From JAKLEX01 sp035327525 (lineage in GTDB: Bacteria; Patescibacteriota; Minisyncoccia; Phycocordibacterales; JAACPR01), in assembly GCA_035327525.1 (NCBI GenBank), contig DAOLDC010000023.1, forward strand, positions 1 through 7,486: DNA of 7,486 nt, in the 5' to 3' direction. The translations under genes were made by a program, and so were the position numbers. Below, piece after piece: positions 1 through 6,377 of this stretch. How positions within the stretch are numbered: the stretch's first letter is position 1; every line of letters begins with the position of its first letter. The notes beneath the pieces are model-generated. The model was not told the origin of the DNA. It was given only the letters and a program-made list of their open reading frames with translations, and searched no databases.

Positions 1-39
1 GTCCTCGTTTCCTTTTTTCGTCAAGTTGCACTTGACCAA
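1..39. repeat. 39-nt direct repeat, copy 1 (window start)
   Basis: These 39 bases are identical to the last 39 bases of the window (7448-7486). They contain most of a long hairpin that continues to position 44. Seen directly: exact identity over 39 of 39 positions, which cannot be chance. The end copy is cut by the window edge, so the true repeat may be longer. The following bases (44-60) are more GC-rich than the surroundings and may belong to the same element. It is either a dispersed intergenic repeat at which a de Bruijn assembly ended, or the overlap of a contig that closes on itself. Confidence 0.9.
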
Positions 40-44
40 AAAAG
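12..44. other. Long imperfect hairpin with T-run first, A-run last
   Basis: A 7-bp stem (20-26 with 30-36, loop TGC at 27-29) is extended after a single C/C mismatch (19/37) by six T:A pairs (13-18 with 38-43) and a C-G pair (12/44), giving 14 pairs in all. The T-run lies on the 5' side and the A-run on the 3' side on both strands. That is the reverse of the intrinsic terminators elsewhere in the window (A-run, GC stem, T-run), so it does not look like a normal terminator in either direction. It could be a protein-binding site, an RNA structure or a repeat-element core; function unknown. Confidence 0.75.
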
Positions 45-81
45 ACTGCGGAGGAGCTCGAAAAGTATTTATGTGATTTTT

Positions 82-90
82 TGTTATAAT
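82..90 (+). promoter_or_regulatory. Extended -10 promoter of the acyltransferase gene
   Basis: TGTTATAAT is a perfect extended -10: TG at 82-83 and the consensus hexamer TATAAT at 85-90. No convincing -35 is visible about 17 bases upstream, which is usual for extended -10 promoters. Transcription should start near 96-98, only 3-5 bases before the ATG at 101, so the mRNA would be essentially leaderless. Confidence 0.75.
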
Positions 91-100
91 ACAAAACATA

Positions 101-886
101 ATGAGTTTTGAGAAAATAAAAAATCCGGCGATGTCAGAAAAGATTATTGGCAAAGTTGCCAAGACATTGGATGCGGCTATTGAGAACGATCCAATCAATG
201 GAATGGCGGATTTTCATTCTGAATTGTTGGATAAATTTCAGATAAATATTGATCTGTTGGCAGAAAAAAGAGAAAGTTTTGTTTCTGATAGGGAAAAATT
301 AAACACCGAGCCAGGATTAGTGATCGCAAATCATCCATCGGCAATAGATGCGTCTGTAATTTTGGAAAATATTAGAAGAAAAGATTTGAAAATTATAATG
401 AAACAGGAGATGGTGGACTTTGCCCAAAAATTTCCGCATCTGAAGGATAATTTTTTACCAGCTAGTAAAGATCCAAAAGTCGCAGTTCAAACCATGAAGT
501 TGGCCATCGAACATATCGATAATGGTGGTTTGGTTATGATTTTTCCTACCGCCGGTAAAGACAGAAATGGTAATAATGCAGAATTCAGATCAGGTTTTCG
601 TTTTTTATTATCTAAAATGCGTCCAACTGACATGGTTTATGCTTTTAATATTGATATAAAAGATAATACACATATTGAGTCAAGACTGAATACGAATATG
701 AATTTTATAACAACTGTATTGAGTGGGGTAACGGTACCTTTTTCCGGATTTGATGATGTTACGAATATTTCATTGGATGAAAAATATACATCTGCAGAGG
801 ATTGGCAAAAAGTATGTGAACCCAATATTTCATCCAAAGCAAAAAATAGTAATTTGACGACAAAATATAAGTCTTTGTTTAAATAA
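101..886 (+). CDS. PlsC-like (LPLAT family) acyltransferase domain protein
   Basis: A 261-aa protein resembling glycerolipid acyltransferases of the PlsC/LPLAT superfamily, which move a fatty acyl group to a phosphorylated glycerol or similar acceptor at the membrane. The key sign is NHPSAID at residues 77-83, giving the HX4D catalytic motif with His78 and Asp83. About 70 residues later FPTAGKDRNG (148-157) sits where PlsC enzymes have FPEGTRS; the usual Glu is Thr150, so acceptor binding may differ. A basic stretch (RRKDLKIIMK) follows the first motif, as in the family. The first 70 residues are helical and not diagnostic; no membrane segment or signal peptide is seen. The start at 101 is set by the promoter immediately upstream and the lack of room for a longer leader. 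It is a stand-alone gene with no clear terminator after it. Superfamily fairly sure, exact substrate unknown; it could be a divergent non-lipid acyltransferase. Confidence 0.7.
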   Translation: MSFEKIKNPAMSEKIIGKVAKTLDAAIENDPINGMADFHSELLDKFQINIDLLAEKRESFVSDREKLNTEPGLVIANHPSAIDASVILENIRRKDLKIIMKQEMVDFAQKFPHLKDNFLPASKDPKVAVQTMKLAIEHIDNGGLVMIFPTAGKDRNGNNAEFRSGFRFLLSKMRPTDMVYAFNIDIKDNTHIESRLNTNMNFITTVLSGVTVPFSGFDDVTNISLDEKYTSAEDWQKVCEPNISSKAKNSNLTTKYKSLFK

Positions 887-975
887 TTACCAGCAAATTT
901 ATTTTGCGACGTAAGTTTTGTGCTTGTACATTTTAAGTTTTAATTCAAGAGTCATTCTTTACTTTTTCCCCTTTT

Positions 976-984
976 TGCTATACT
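976..984 (+). promoter_or_regulatory. Extended -10 promoter of fusA
   Basis: TGCTATACT gives an extended -10, with TG at 976-977 and TATACT at 979-984 (five of six consensus bases). The region about 17 bases upstream is T-rich with no good TTGACA match. Expected start is near 991, which leaves an mRNA leader of about 87 nt. The 190 bases between the acyltransferase and fusA otherwise show no gene. Confidence 0.6.
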
Positions 985-1014
985 ATAAAACCCAAATTTG
1001 GTAGGGCCAGATTT

Positions 1015-1053
1015 TTTTATTAATTAATAAAAGATTGTCGGTTTTCAGCCGAC
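1015..1053 (+). promoter_or_regulatory. Structured 5' leader of fusA (two hairpins)
   Basis: Two foldable elements lie in the predicted fusA leader. Positions 1015-1032 form a perfect 18-base A/T-only palindrome (TTTTATTAATTAATAAAA). Positions 1037-1053 form a hairpin with GTCGG (1037-1041) pairing CCGAC (1049-1053) across a 7-nt loop, the most GC-rich spot in the leader, ending 24 bases before the ATG. The hairpin is not followed by a T-run, so it is not an intrinsic terminator. A role in mRNA stability or translational control is possible but unproven. Confidence 0.4.
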
Positions 1054-1077
1054 CTTAAAAAATATTTAAAATTACAT

Positions 1078-3225
1078 ATGAAACGAGATTATCCATTAAA
1101 CAGAGTTAGAAACTTTGGAATTATTGCCCACATTGATGCGGGAAAAACTACGACTTCCGAGCGTATTTTGTTTTATACCGGAGTTTCTCACAAAATAGGT
1201 GAAGTTCACGAAGGTGCCGCTATTATGGACTGGATGGAACAAGAAAAAGAGCGAGGTATCACAATCACCTCCGCTGCTACAACTTGTTTTTGGACACCAA
1301 CATACGAAGACATTGCAGACACTTCAAAAAAAGTTCGTTTCAATATTATTGATACACCTGGTCACGTAGACTTTACGGCAGAAGTAGAGAGATCTCTAAA
1401 AGTTCTAGACGGTGGAGTCGTTGTCTTCGACGGAGTTGCAGGAGTTGAACCTCAATCAGAAACAGTTTGGAGACAGGCCGACAAATATGGCGTTCCAAGA
1501 ATTTGTTTTATAAACAAATTAGATAGAACTGGAGCTAGTTTTGAAAGATCATATCAATCTATTTTGAATCGTCTTACAAAAAAAGCCGTACGCGCACAAA
1601 TTCCTTGGGGAAAAGAATCTGATATGAAAGGAGTTATTGATTTATTAAAAATGAAGGCCTACACTTTTGAAGGAGAAATGGGTAATAAGGTGATTGAACA
1701 AGAAATTCCAGCAGAGCTGAAAGAAGAAGCAGAAAAATATCATAATGAATTTATTGAAAAAGTTTCAGAATTGGATGAGGCCCTAACCGAAAAATATTTA
1801 GAAGGAAAAGAAATAACTCAAGCTGAACTAAAAACTGCATTACGAAAAGGTGTAATCGCCAATGAGATAATTCCGGTTTTCACAGGTACAGCTTTGAAAA
1901 ATATGGGAGTTCAATTAGTTTTGGATGCAGTTGTTGATTATTTACCAAGCCCAGTTGATGTTCCTCCAATAAAAGGACTTGATCCAAAAACAAACGAAGA
2001 GATAGAAAGAGCATCTTCTGACGAGGAACCTTTTGCGGCACTTGCTTTCAAACTTCAAACTGATCCATACGTTGGACAACTAACTTACTTCAGAGTTTAT
2101 TCTGGAACTGTTTCTGCTGGATCTTATATTTACAATTCTACAACTGGCGACAAAGAGAGACTCGGTAGAATTTTGAGAATGCACGCAAACGAAAGAGAAG
2201 AAGTAGAAACAGTTTATGCTGGAGAAATCGCCGCCGCTGTCGGTCTGAAGAGCACAAAAACTTCTGACACATTATGTGATGAGAATAATCCAATAGAATT
2301 ACACAGAATTCAATTTGCCGAACCTGTTATTTCTATGAAAATAGAGCCAAAAACAAAAGGAGATCAAGAACGAATGGGTATGGCCCTGAAAAGGCTTTCA
2401 GATGAGGATCCAACTTTCCGCGTAACATCTGATTCAGAAACAAATGAAACAGTTATTTCTGGAATGGGAGAATTACACTTGGAAATTATAGTTGATAGAA
2501 TGAAAAGAGAATTCAATGTCGATGCAAATGTCGGAAAACCACAAGTTGCATATCGAGAAACTATTATTGGCCAATCAGAAGCAGAGCACAAATACATCAA
2601 ACAATCTGGAGGAAAAGGTCAATATGGCCATGTCAAAATTCGCATAAAGCCATTAGACAAATCAGTTGATCCAGAAGATTTACCAAAAAACATAAAGCGA
2701 GATGCTGGATTTGAATTTATTAACTCTGTTCGTGGCGGAGCAATTCCACAAGAATTTATTTCTCCTTGCGAAAAAGGTTTCAAAGAAGCAATGGACCGCG
2801 GAATTGTCGCTGGATACAAAATGACTGATGTATCTGTAGAATTGTACGATGGTTCTTATCACGATGTTGACTCATCAGAAATTGCTTTCAAATTGGCAGC
2901 TTCTATGGCGTTCAAGGAGGCAGCCCAAAAAGCAAAACCGGTTCTATTAGAACCTATTATGAAAGTCGAGATCATTACCCCGGAACAATTTACTGGAGAT
3001 GTGACAGGAAATCTAAGTTCAAAAAGAGGACAAGTCGAAGGTATGGAGGATCGTGGAAATGGTATGTCAACAATACATGCAAAGGTTCCACTTTCAGAAT
3101 TATTCGGATATACAACAATTATTCGCTCGATGACACAGGGTCGCGCATCAGCAACAATAGAGCCAGATCACTACGAAATAGTCCCATCTAACGTTGCAGA
3201 AAACATCAAATCAGGAAAAGCCTAA
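1078..3225 (+). CDS. fusA: Translation elongation factor G (EF-G)
   Basis: Cytoplasmic GTPase that drives tRNA-mRNA translocation on the ribosome and, with ribosome recycling factor, splits ribosomes after termination. All G motifs are intact: P-loop AHIDAGKTT (17-25, Lys23), switch I region ending RGITIT (59-64), DTPGH (92-96, His96 being the GTPase-activating histidine), NKLD (146-149) and TGTALK for G5 near 270-275. Domain II follows at about 310-400, III at about 415-490, IV (the tRNA-mimic blade) at about 495-615 and V at the end. The length of 715 aa is slightly above the usual 690-705. Part of the excess is a short insertion at residues 73-87, between the strand ending CFW and the DTPGH strand. 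The start at 1078 gives the standard EF-G N-terminus; no Shine-Dalgarno is present. The usual neighbours rpsL, rpsG and tuf are absent; it has its own promoter and a terminator at 3271-3298, so it looks monocistronic. Confidence 0.98.
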   Translation: MKRDYPLNRVRNFGIIAHIDAGKTTTSERILFYTGVSHKIGEVHEGAAIMDWMEQEKERGITITSAATTCFWTPTYEDIADTSKKVRFNIIDTPGHVDFTAEVERSLKVLDGGVVVFDGVAGVEPQSETVWRQADKYGVPRICFINKLDRTGASFERSYQSILNRLTKKAVRAQIPWGKESDMKGVIDLLKMKAYTFEGEMGNKVIEQEIPAELKEEAEKYHNEFIEKVSELDEALTEKYLEGKEITQAELKTALRKGVIANEIIPVFTGTALKNMGVQLVLDAVVDYLPSPVDVPPIKGLDPKTNEEIERASSDEEPFAALAFKLQTDPYVGQLTYFRVYSGTVSAGSYIYNSTTGDKERLGRILRMHANEREEVETVYAGEIAAAVGLKSTKTSDTLCDENNPIELHRIQFAEPVISMKIEPKTKGDQERMGMALKRLSDEDPTFRVTSDSETNETVISGMGELHLEIIVDRMKREFNVDANVGKPQVAYRETIIGQSEAEHKYIKQSGGKGQYGHVKIRIKPLDKSVDPEDLPKNIKRDAGFEFINSVRGGAIPQEFISPCEKGFKEAMDRGIVAGYKMTDVSVELYDGSYHDVDSSEIAFKLAASMAFKEAAQKAKPVLLEPIMKVEIITPEQFTGDVTGNLSSKRGQVEGMEDRGNGMSTIHAKVPLSELFGYTTIIRSMTQGRASATIEPDHYEIVPSNVAENIKSGKA

Positions 3226-3270
3226 ATTAAATAATATTTTTGGAATAATAGTTTATTCACACAAAAATCT

Positions 3271-3298
3271 CAAAAAAACCACATTTGTGGTTTTTTTG
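3271..3298 (+). terminator. Intrinsic terminator after fusA
   Basis: A run of seven A (3272-3278), then CCAC (3279-3282), loop ATTT, GTGG (3287-3290) and seven T (3291-3297), with an outer C-G pair (3271/3298): a perfect 12-bp stem ending in a T-tract, 46 bases after the fusA stop codon. The A-run/T-run symmetry means it could also stop transcription from the other side. Confidence 0.9.
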
Positions 3299-3301
3299 TT
3301 A

Positions 3302-3307
3302 TATAAT
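3302..3307 (+). promoter_or_regulatory. Probable -10 of the exported-protein gene
   Basis: TATAAT at 3302-3307 is a perfect -10 hexamer starting four bases after the fusA terminator ends. Any -35 would have to lie inside the terminator stem, and none is convincing there. Predicted start is near 3314, giving a 20-25 nt A/T-rich leader with no Shine-Dalgarno before the ATG at 3337. Confidence 0.55.
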
Positions 3308-3336
3308 GAATACATTACTAAATTTAAAAAAATATT

Positions 3337-6093
3337 ATGAAAGTTAGAAATTTTTTATTGGCATTATTGGCATTGTTTTTTGTACCGGTAATTTCTTTTG
3401 CGCAGGAAAATAAATTACAACTAGTTTCTTGTTTTGATCCTGGACTGTACGAATTCCAGAGCGTCGAAGTGGCAGTTGGTCCAGTTGATAACAGAATTGA
3501 TAGTGTAATAAATCCGGGTGACACAATAGATTTTGAAGGAGGAATAAATAACAAAAATCCATACCCAATAGTTGACGGATATGTTTTTGCTAGAGTCAGT
3601 CAAATGAACGAAAATTCATTTTCTGAGGGTTATGACATTATCGACGAATTTTTTGTTGCGGAAAAAATCGCAATAGATGGTTCATCCGAAAAGGAATTGA
3701 ATTTTTCTTGGAATGTTCCAAACAGTATTGGATCAGGGCAATATCGCGTCGACTATTATTTTGTGGTTGGTAACAAATTCAATCTAGCCGGTTTGCCATT
3801 TACAAATGAAATCAATGCCGGATTTACCCTTTTTGACATTGAATCTAGTCAAAATAGAAACTTTATTCTAGATAGAACAAACACAAAATTCAATTCAGAA
3901 AAATATGAGCATATTGGAAATTGGCCATTCTTTTCTGATGAAACCGGAGCTACAATCACTCAGCCAATAAAAAATCTAACAAGTTCTCCTATAAATGTTG
4001 ATGTTTCATACGATTTATTCTACTGGGATAGTGTCAATGAATTGAATTTGATTGATAGCAAAAAAGAGACAGTAACTGTTTCTTCAAATTCATCTTTTGA
4101 TCTGGAATACAATCTTGGTTCCGCAGAAGAAATTGTTTATTATCTTAGAATAACAGCAGAAAAAGACGGACAGAAATCAATCGTAAACATCCGATTTATA
4201 AATGAGTCAGCCGATTCTGAAGGCGCTAGAATAAATTATCCAGCAATTACAAAATTCCCAATTTCAAAAAGTGAAAACCTGAGAGCGTTCGTGTGTTTCC
4301 ACGGAGTTTCTGATAATTCTTCCGAGCAAAAAATTGTTTCACTAAAACTAACAGATAAATCTGGAAATATTATTGCATCAGATTCATACCAAACAGAAGT
4401 TACATCACAAATGCAGGCGCTTGCGATGGATATTATTTCCGGAAAAGATTACAAGTATTTGAAATTAAACGCTGAAATAACTGACTTGTCAGGAAAAGTT
4501 TTGGATTTTTATGAAGCAGAATATGATTGTAATACTTTGCAGTCAAAATCTTGTTATGACGAGAAAAAGGGATTGTATGACAAAAATTTGATTCTGTATT
4601 CATTGTTTGCATTATTATCATTGCTGGTTTTGATCTTGTGTATGAATAGAGTTCAGAATCCTTCAACTAGAAAATTATTAATTGCTTTGTTAACAATTGC
4701 ATTTGTTGCCTTTGTTATCTTGGCTCTATCTACAGTAGTTGATCGCGCAAAAACGACTTTTGCTCAGCCAAATATCCAGGGAACATGGAGATCATATTCT
4801 GGAAAGGGAACAACAACAGATGGTCGACAGAATTTCTCATTTGGATTTGATGATAGAACCATTGCAAATGGTGTAACTGTTACTAGAACAACTATTGGAA
4901 TATTGAAAGGCTCAGGAACAACTATAAATGTTGGTGATACCATCAGAGTTGTAACCGGAACTGTGTGTGATTACAATCTCAGCGGTGGAGCATGGGGAAC
5001 TCCTCGTTGCGGACAAACTATGGAATTTAAGGAAACTTTGGGTTATAGAAATGCAAAAGCAACATTTACCGTGCCGAATGCTTTTGGTGCGGCAGATATT
5101 ACTGCAAATAATGCAGTCCTGAGCTGTGTGTCGAAGGCAAATTACACAACTTCTGACGGTGCTATATATCGTGAGTGGGATTGTACCGCTATTGCTCCAG
5201 GAAATTCGAATATAACAGTTGTTTATCCAGAAAAAACATCACAGCTAAAGGCTTGTGCCCAAAGAGACAATAACATTCAAGCCGTTTCAGAAACTAATTT
5301 GGCTGGAAATGATCCGGGTTGCCCGGGTGTTGTTGGAGGTGGCAGAATTGGAACAAATAGAACTGGCACGCAAAATCTGTTTAATAATGATACTGCAATA
5401 AAACTACCTTCTCATACACTGAGTTGGTCAATAGTGGTTAATGAACAACAGCAGGATACAGATTCTGATGATAATGATAATGATAATGGTGGTAATGGTG
5501 GTGACGGAGTAGGTGGTGATGGTGTTACACCAGAAAGCGGAACTTGTGGAGCTCAGAATGGTGGAACATCTGAGAATGCTCCATCGGGAAGTGGTTTGTG
5601 CTCATCGGGAACACCGTCAGTAGTAGATGGCTCTGGTTCTCAATGGGTTTGGACATGTGGTTCTGGTACTGGACAGGCGCTTTGTTCAGCAAACAAACCA
5701 GGTAATGAAGATGACGCAAATCCAATATCAATTTCCGATGAAGATATTGATAATGAGAATAATTTAACAGATGTATTGAATCTTGCAGCTATAGCTGATC
5801 CAGATAAATTTTGTTCAATATCATTCAAAGTAAAATCACCAGAAACAGCTGGAACATGTACAATCCAGTTATTGAGTGGCGCACCCGTTTCTGATTCAAT
5901 TAGTTTCAATGCATCACTAGAAGGTTTTACACCACCAGCTAGAAGTTTGGTATCTCCAGGCACTTCATACAAAGTGGTTTGTACAAATAGTGTAATTTAT
6001 GGTGGTGAAGAAGGTGAAATTATTGCTGATTCCCAAACAGCAACCAGCAAAACCCTACGCTGTGTCACAAACCCAAATTACCAACAGCAATAA
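3337..6093 (+). CDS. Large exported two-part protein with central membrane hairpin, Cys-rich
   Basis: A 918-aa protein of unknown function, clearly exported. Residues 1-22 form a Sec signal peptide (basic MKVR, hydrophobic core, SFA before Gln23); there is no lipobox. Residues 23-417 are Ser/Asn-rich, beta-type sequence resembling stacked Ig-like domains (inference from pattern only). TM1 (418-435) and TM2 (447-467) flank a short loop with Arg438, Arg445 and Lys446. By the positive-inside rule that loop is cytoplasmic, so both halves face outward. After TM2 comes TTFAQ (473-477), another plausible signal-peptidase site. The outer C-terminal half has a beta-rich region (477-705), an acidic D/N/G linker (707-733), a Cys/Trp module (735-785) with Cys737, 755, 774 and 783, a second acidic linker, and a tail with Cys826, 841, 882 and 909. 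Fourteen cysteines in this half suggest disulfides. Single gene between its own promoter and terminator. It could be a surface adhesin, envelope scaffold or pilus-like component; none is established. Confidence 0.9.
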   Translation: MKVRNFLLALLALFFVPVISFAQENKLQLVSCFDPGLYEFQSVEVAVGPVDNRIDSVINPGDTIDFEGGINNKNPYPIVDGYVFARVSQMNENSFSEGYDIIDEFFVAEKIAIDGSSEKELNFSWNVPNSIGSGQYRVDYYFVVGNKFNLAGLPFTNEINAGFTLFDIESSQNRNFILDRTNTKFNSEKYEHIGNWPFFSDETGATITQPIKNLTSSPINVDVSYDLFYWDSVNELNLIDSKKETVTVSSNSSFDLEYNLGSAEEIVYYLRITAEKDGQKSIVNIRFINESADSEGARINYPAITKFPISKSENLRAFVCFHGVSDNSSEQKIVSLKLTDKSGNIIASDSYQTEVTSQMQALAMDIISGKDYKYLKLNAEITDLSGKVLDFYEAEYDCNTLQSKSCYDEKKGLYDKNLILYSLFALLSLLVLILCMNRVQNPSTRKLLIALLTIAFVAFVILALSTVVDRAKTTFAQPNIQGTWRSYSGKGTTTDGRQNFSFGFDDRTIANGVTVTRTTIGILKGSGTTINVGDTIRVVTGTVCDYNLSGGAWGTPRCGQTMEFKETLGYRNAKATFTVPNAFGAADITANNAVLSCVSKANYTTSDGAIYREWDCTAIAPGNSNITVVYPEKTSQLKACAQRDNNIQAVSETNLAGNDPGCPGVVGGGRIGTNRTGTQNLFNNDTAIKLPSHTLSWSIVVNEQQQDTDSDDNDNDNGGNGGDGVGGDGVTPESGTCGAQNGGTSENAPSGSGLCSSGTPSVVDGSGSQWVWTCGSGTGQALCSANKPGNEDDANPISISDEDIDNENNLTDVLNLAAIADPDKFCSISFKVKSPETAGTCTIQLLSGAPVSDSISFNASLEGFTPPARSLVSPGTSYKVVCTNSVIYGGEEGEIIADSQTATSKTLRCVTNPNYQQQ
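5464..5525 (+). repeat. Trinucleotide-type repeat encoding D/N/G linker
   Basis: Runs of GATAAT followed by GGTGGTAATGGTGGT-type triplets encode an acidic then glycine-rich linker (residues 710-730). All units are multiples of three, so copy-number change would lengthen or shorten the linker without a frameshift. It separates the beta-rich domain from the Cys/Trp module. Confidence 0.7.
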
Positions 6094-6150
6094 TTCAGAT
6101 ACTATAGCGAGTCAAAAATAGTATTTTGGTTCAAAAGCAGTTTTTACGAC

Positions 6151-6178
6151 AAAAACCCGTCATCTTGACGGTTTTTTG
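6151..6178 (+). terminator. Intrinsic terminator after the exported-protein gene
   Basis: Five A (6151-6155), CCGTCA (6157-6162), loop TCT, TGACGG (6166-6171) and a T-run (6172-6177). The stem has one C/T mismatch (6156/6172) between its GC part and its A:T part. It ends 85 bases after the stop codon. Its right arm doubles as the -35 of the next promoter. Confidence 0.88.
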
Positions 6179-6192
6179 TTTTCTGTTACTAT
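6165..6192 (+). promoter_or_regulatory. Promoter of rplJ-rplL, -35 inside the preceding terminator
   Basis: TTGACG (6165-6170, five of six -35 consensus bases) is followed after 16 bases by TACTAT (6187-6192), preceded by TG at 6184-6185 as an extended -10. This is the most complete promoter in the window. The -35 coincides with the right arm of the upstream terminator stem. Predicted start is near 6199, exactly where the L10 leader structure begins. Confidence 0.75.
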
Positions 6193-6196
6193 TGTT

Positions 6197-6300
6197 CTGG
6201 TAAGGCCAAAGACAAGAGGCGACTGTGTAAATTTGATTCAAGTGTAGCAATACAAATGTTCAATTACAATACAGAATAAGCCCTCTCTAGGTCGTAGAAT
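6197..6300 (+). ncRNA. L10 leader RNA (autoregulatory site for L10-L12)
   Basis: Cis-acting leader in which the L10(L12) complex binds its own mRNA at a mimic of its 23S rRNA site. An outer stem pairs 6201-6207 with 6290-6296 (one A/G mismatch, one G-U). Next is an asymmetric internal loop, AAAGACA (6208-6214) opposite CTA (6287-6289). Then AGAGG (6215-6219) pairs CCTCT (6282-6286), CTGTGT (6223-6228) pairs 6269-6274, and ATTTG (6231-6235) pairs CAAAT (6253-6257). From memory, the pattern GCC-AAGAC-stem with a short purine-ending bulge before GGU matches the known L10 leader kink-turn region of Firmicutes. Location between a promoter and rplJ fits perfectly. Other than the terminators and hairpins listed, I see nothing else in the gene-free stretch 6094-6429. 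Confidence 0.8.
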
Positions 6301-6301
6301 T

Positions 6302-6334
6302 TTTTTGATTGTTTTTTTACAAAAAAATCAAAAA
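6302..6334. other. A/T-only hairpin between L10 leader and attenuator
   Basis: TTTTTGA (6302-6308) pairs TCAAAAA (6328-6334), and 6312-6317 pairs 6322-6327, with a three-base bulge (6309-6311) on the left arm. Like the hairpin at the window ends it is T-first and A-last, so not a terminator by itself. Its T-run could alternatively pair with the A-run of the downstream terminator (6349-6354 plus C6355 with G6311), making it a possible antiterminator arm. This is speculative. Confidence 0.4.
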
Positions 6335-6348
6335 CTTATACGAACCCC

Positions 6349-6377
6349 AAAAAACCACGGCCTTGCGTGGTTTTTTT
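6349..6377 (+). terminator. Intrinsic terminator inside the rplJ leader (attenuator)
   Basis: Six A (6349-6354), CCACG (6355-6359), loop GCCTTG, CGTGG (6366-6370) and seven T (6371-6377). It lies about 150 bases downstream of the rplJ promoter and 53 bases before the rplJ start codon, with no gene ending between. A terminator in this position, right after an L10 leader, implies transcription attenuation: L10 binding would favour termination and so limit L10/L12 synthesis. The alternative is that a short RNA is made and ended here, with rplJ driven by an unseen second promoter. Confidence 0.8.

Noticed and set aside
893..907. Short hairpin GCAAA...TTTGC after the acyltransferase gene
   Set aside because: Only five pairs and no T-run follows, so not supported as a terminator.
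3337..3402. Lipoprotein signal on the exported protein
   Set aside because: The hydrophobic core ends SFAQ with no cysteine in a lipobox; the first cysteine is residue 32, well past the cleavage site.
5640..5972. Minus-strand open frame of 110 codons within the exported-protein gene
   Set aside because: It is antisense to a well-supported gene, has no family resemblance and no promoter or start signal; a shadow frame.
6099..6124. Inverted repeat ATACTAT...ATAGTAT after the exported-protein gene
   Set aside because: Seven A/T-rich pairs with a 12-nt loop and no T-tract; the strong terminator 30 bases later explains the end of transcription.
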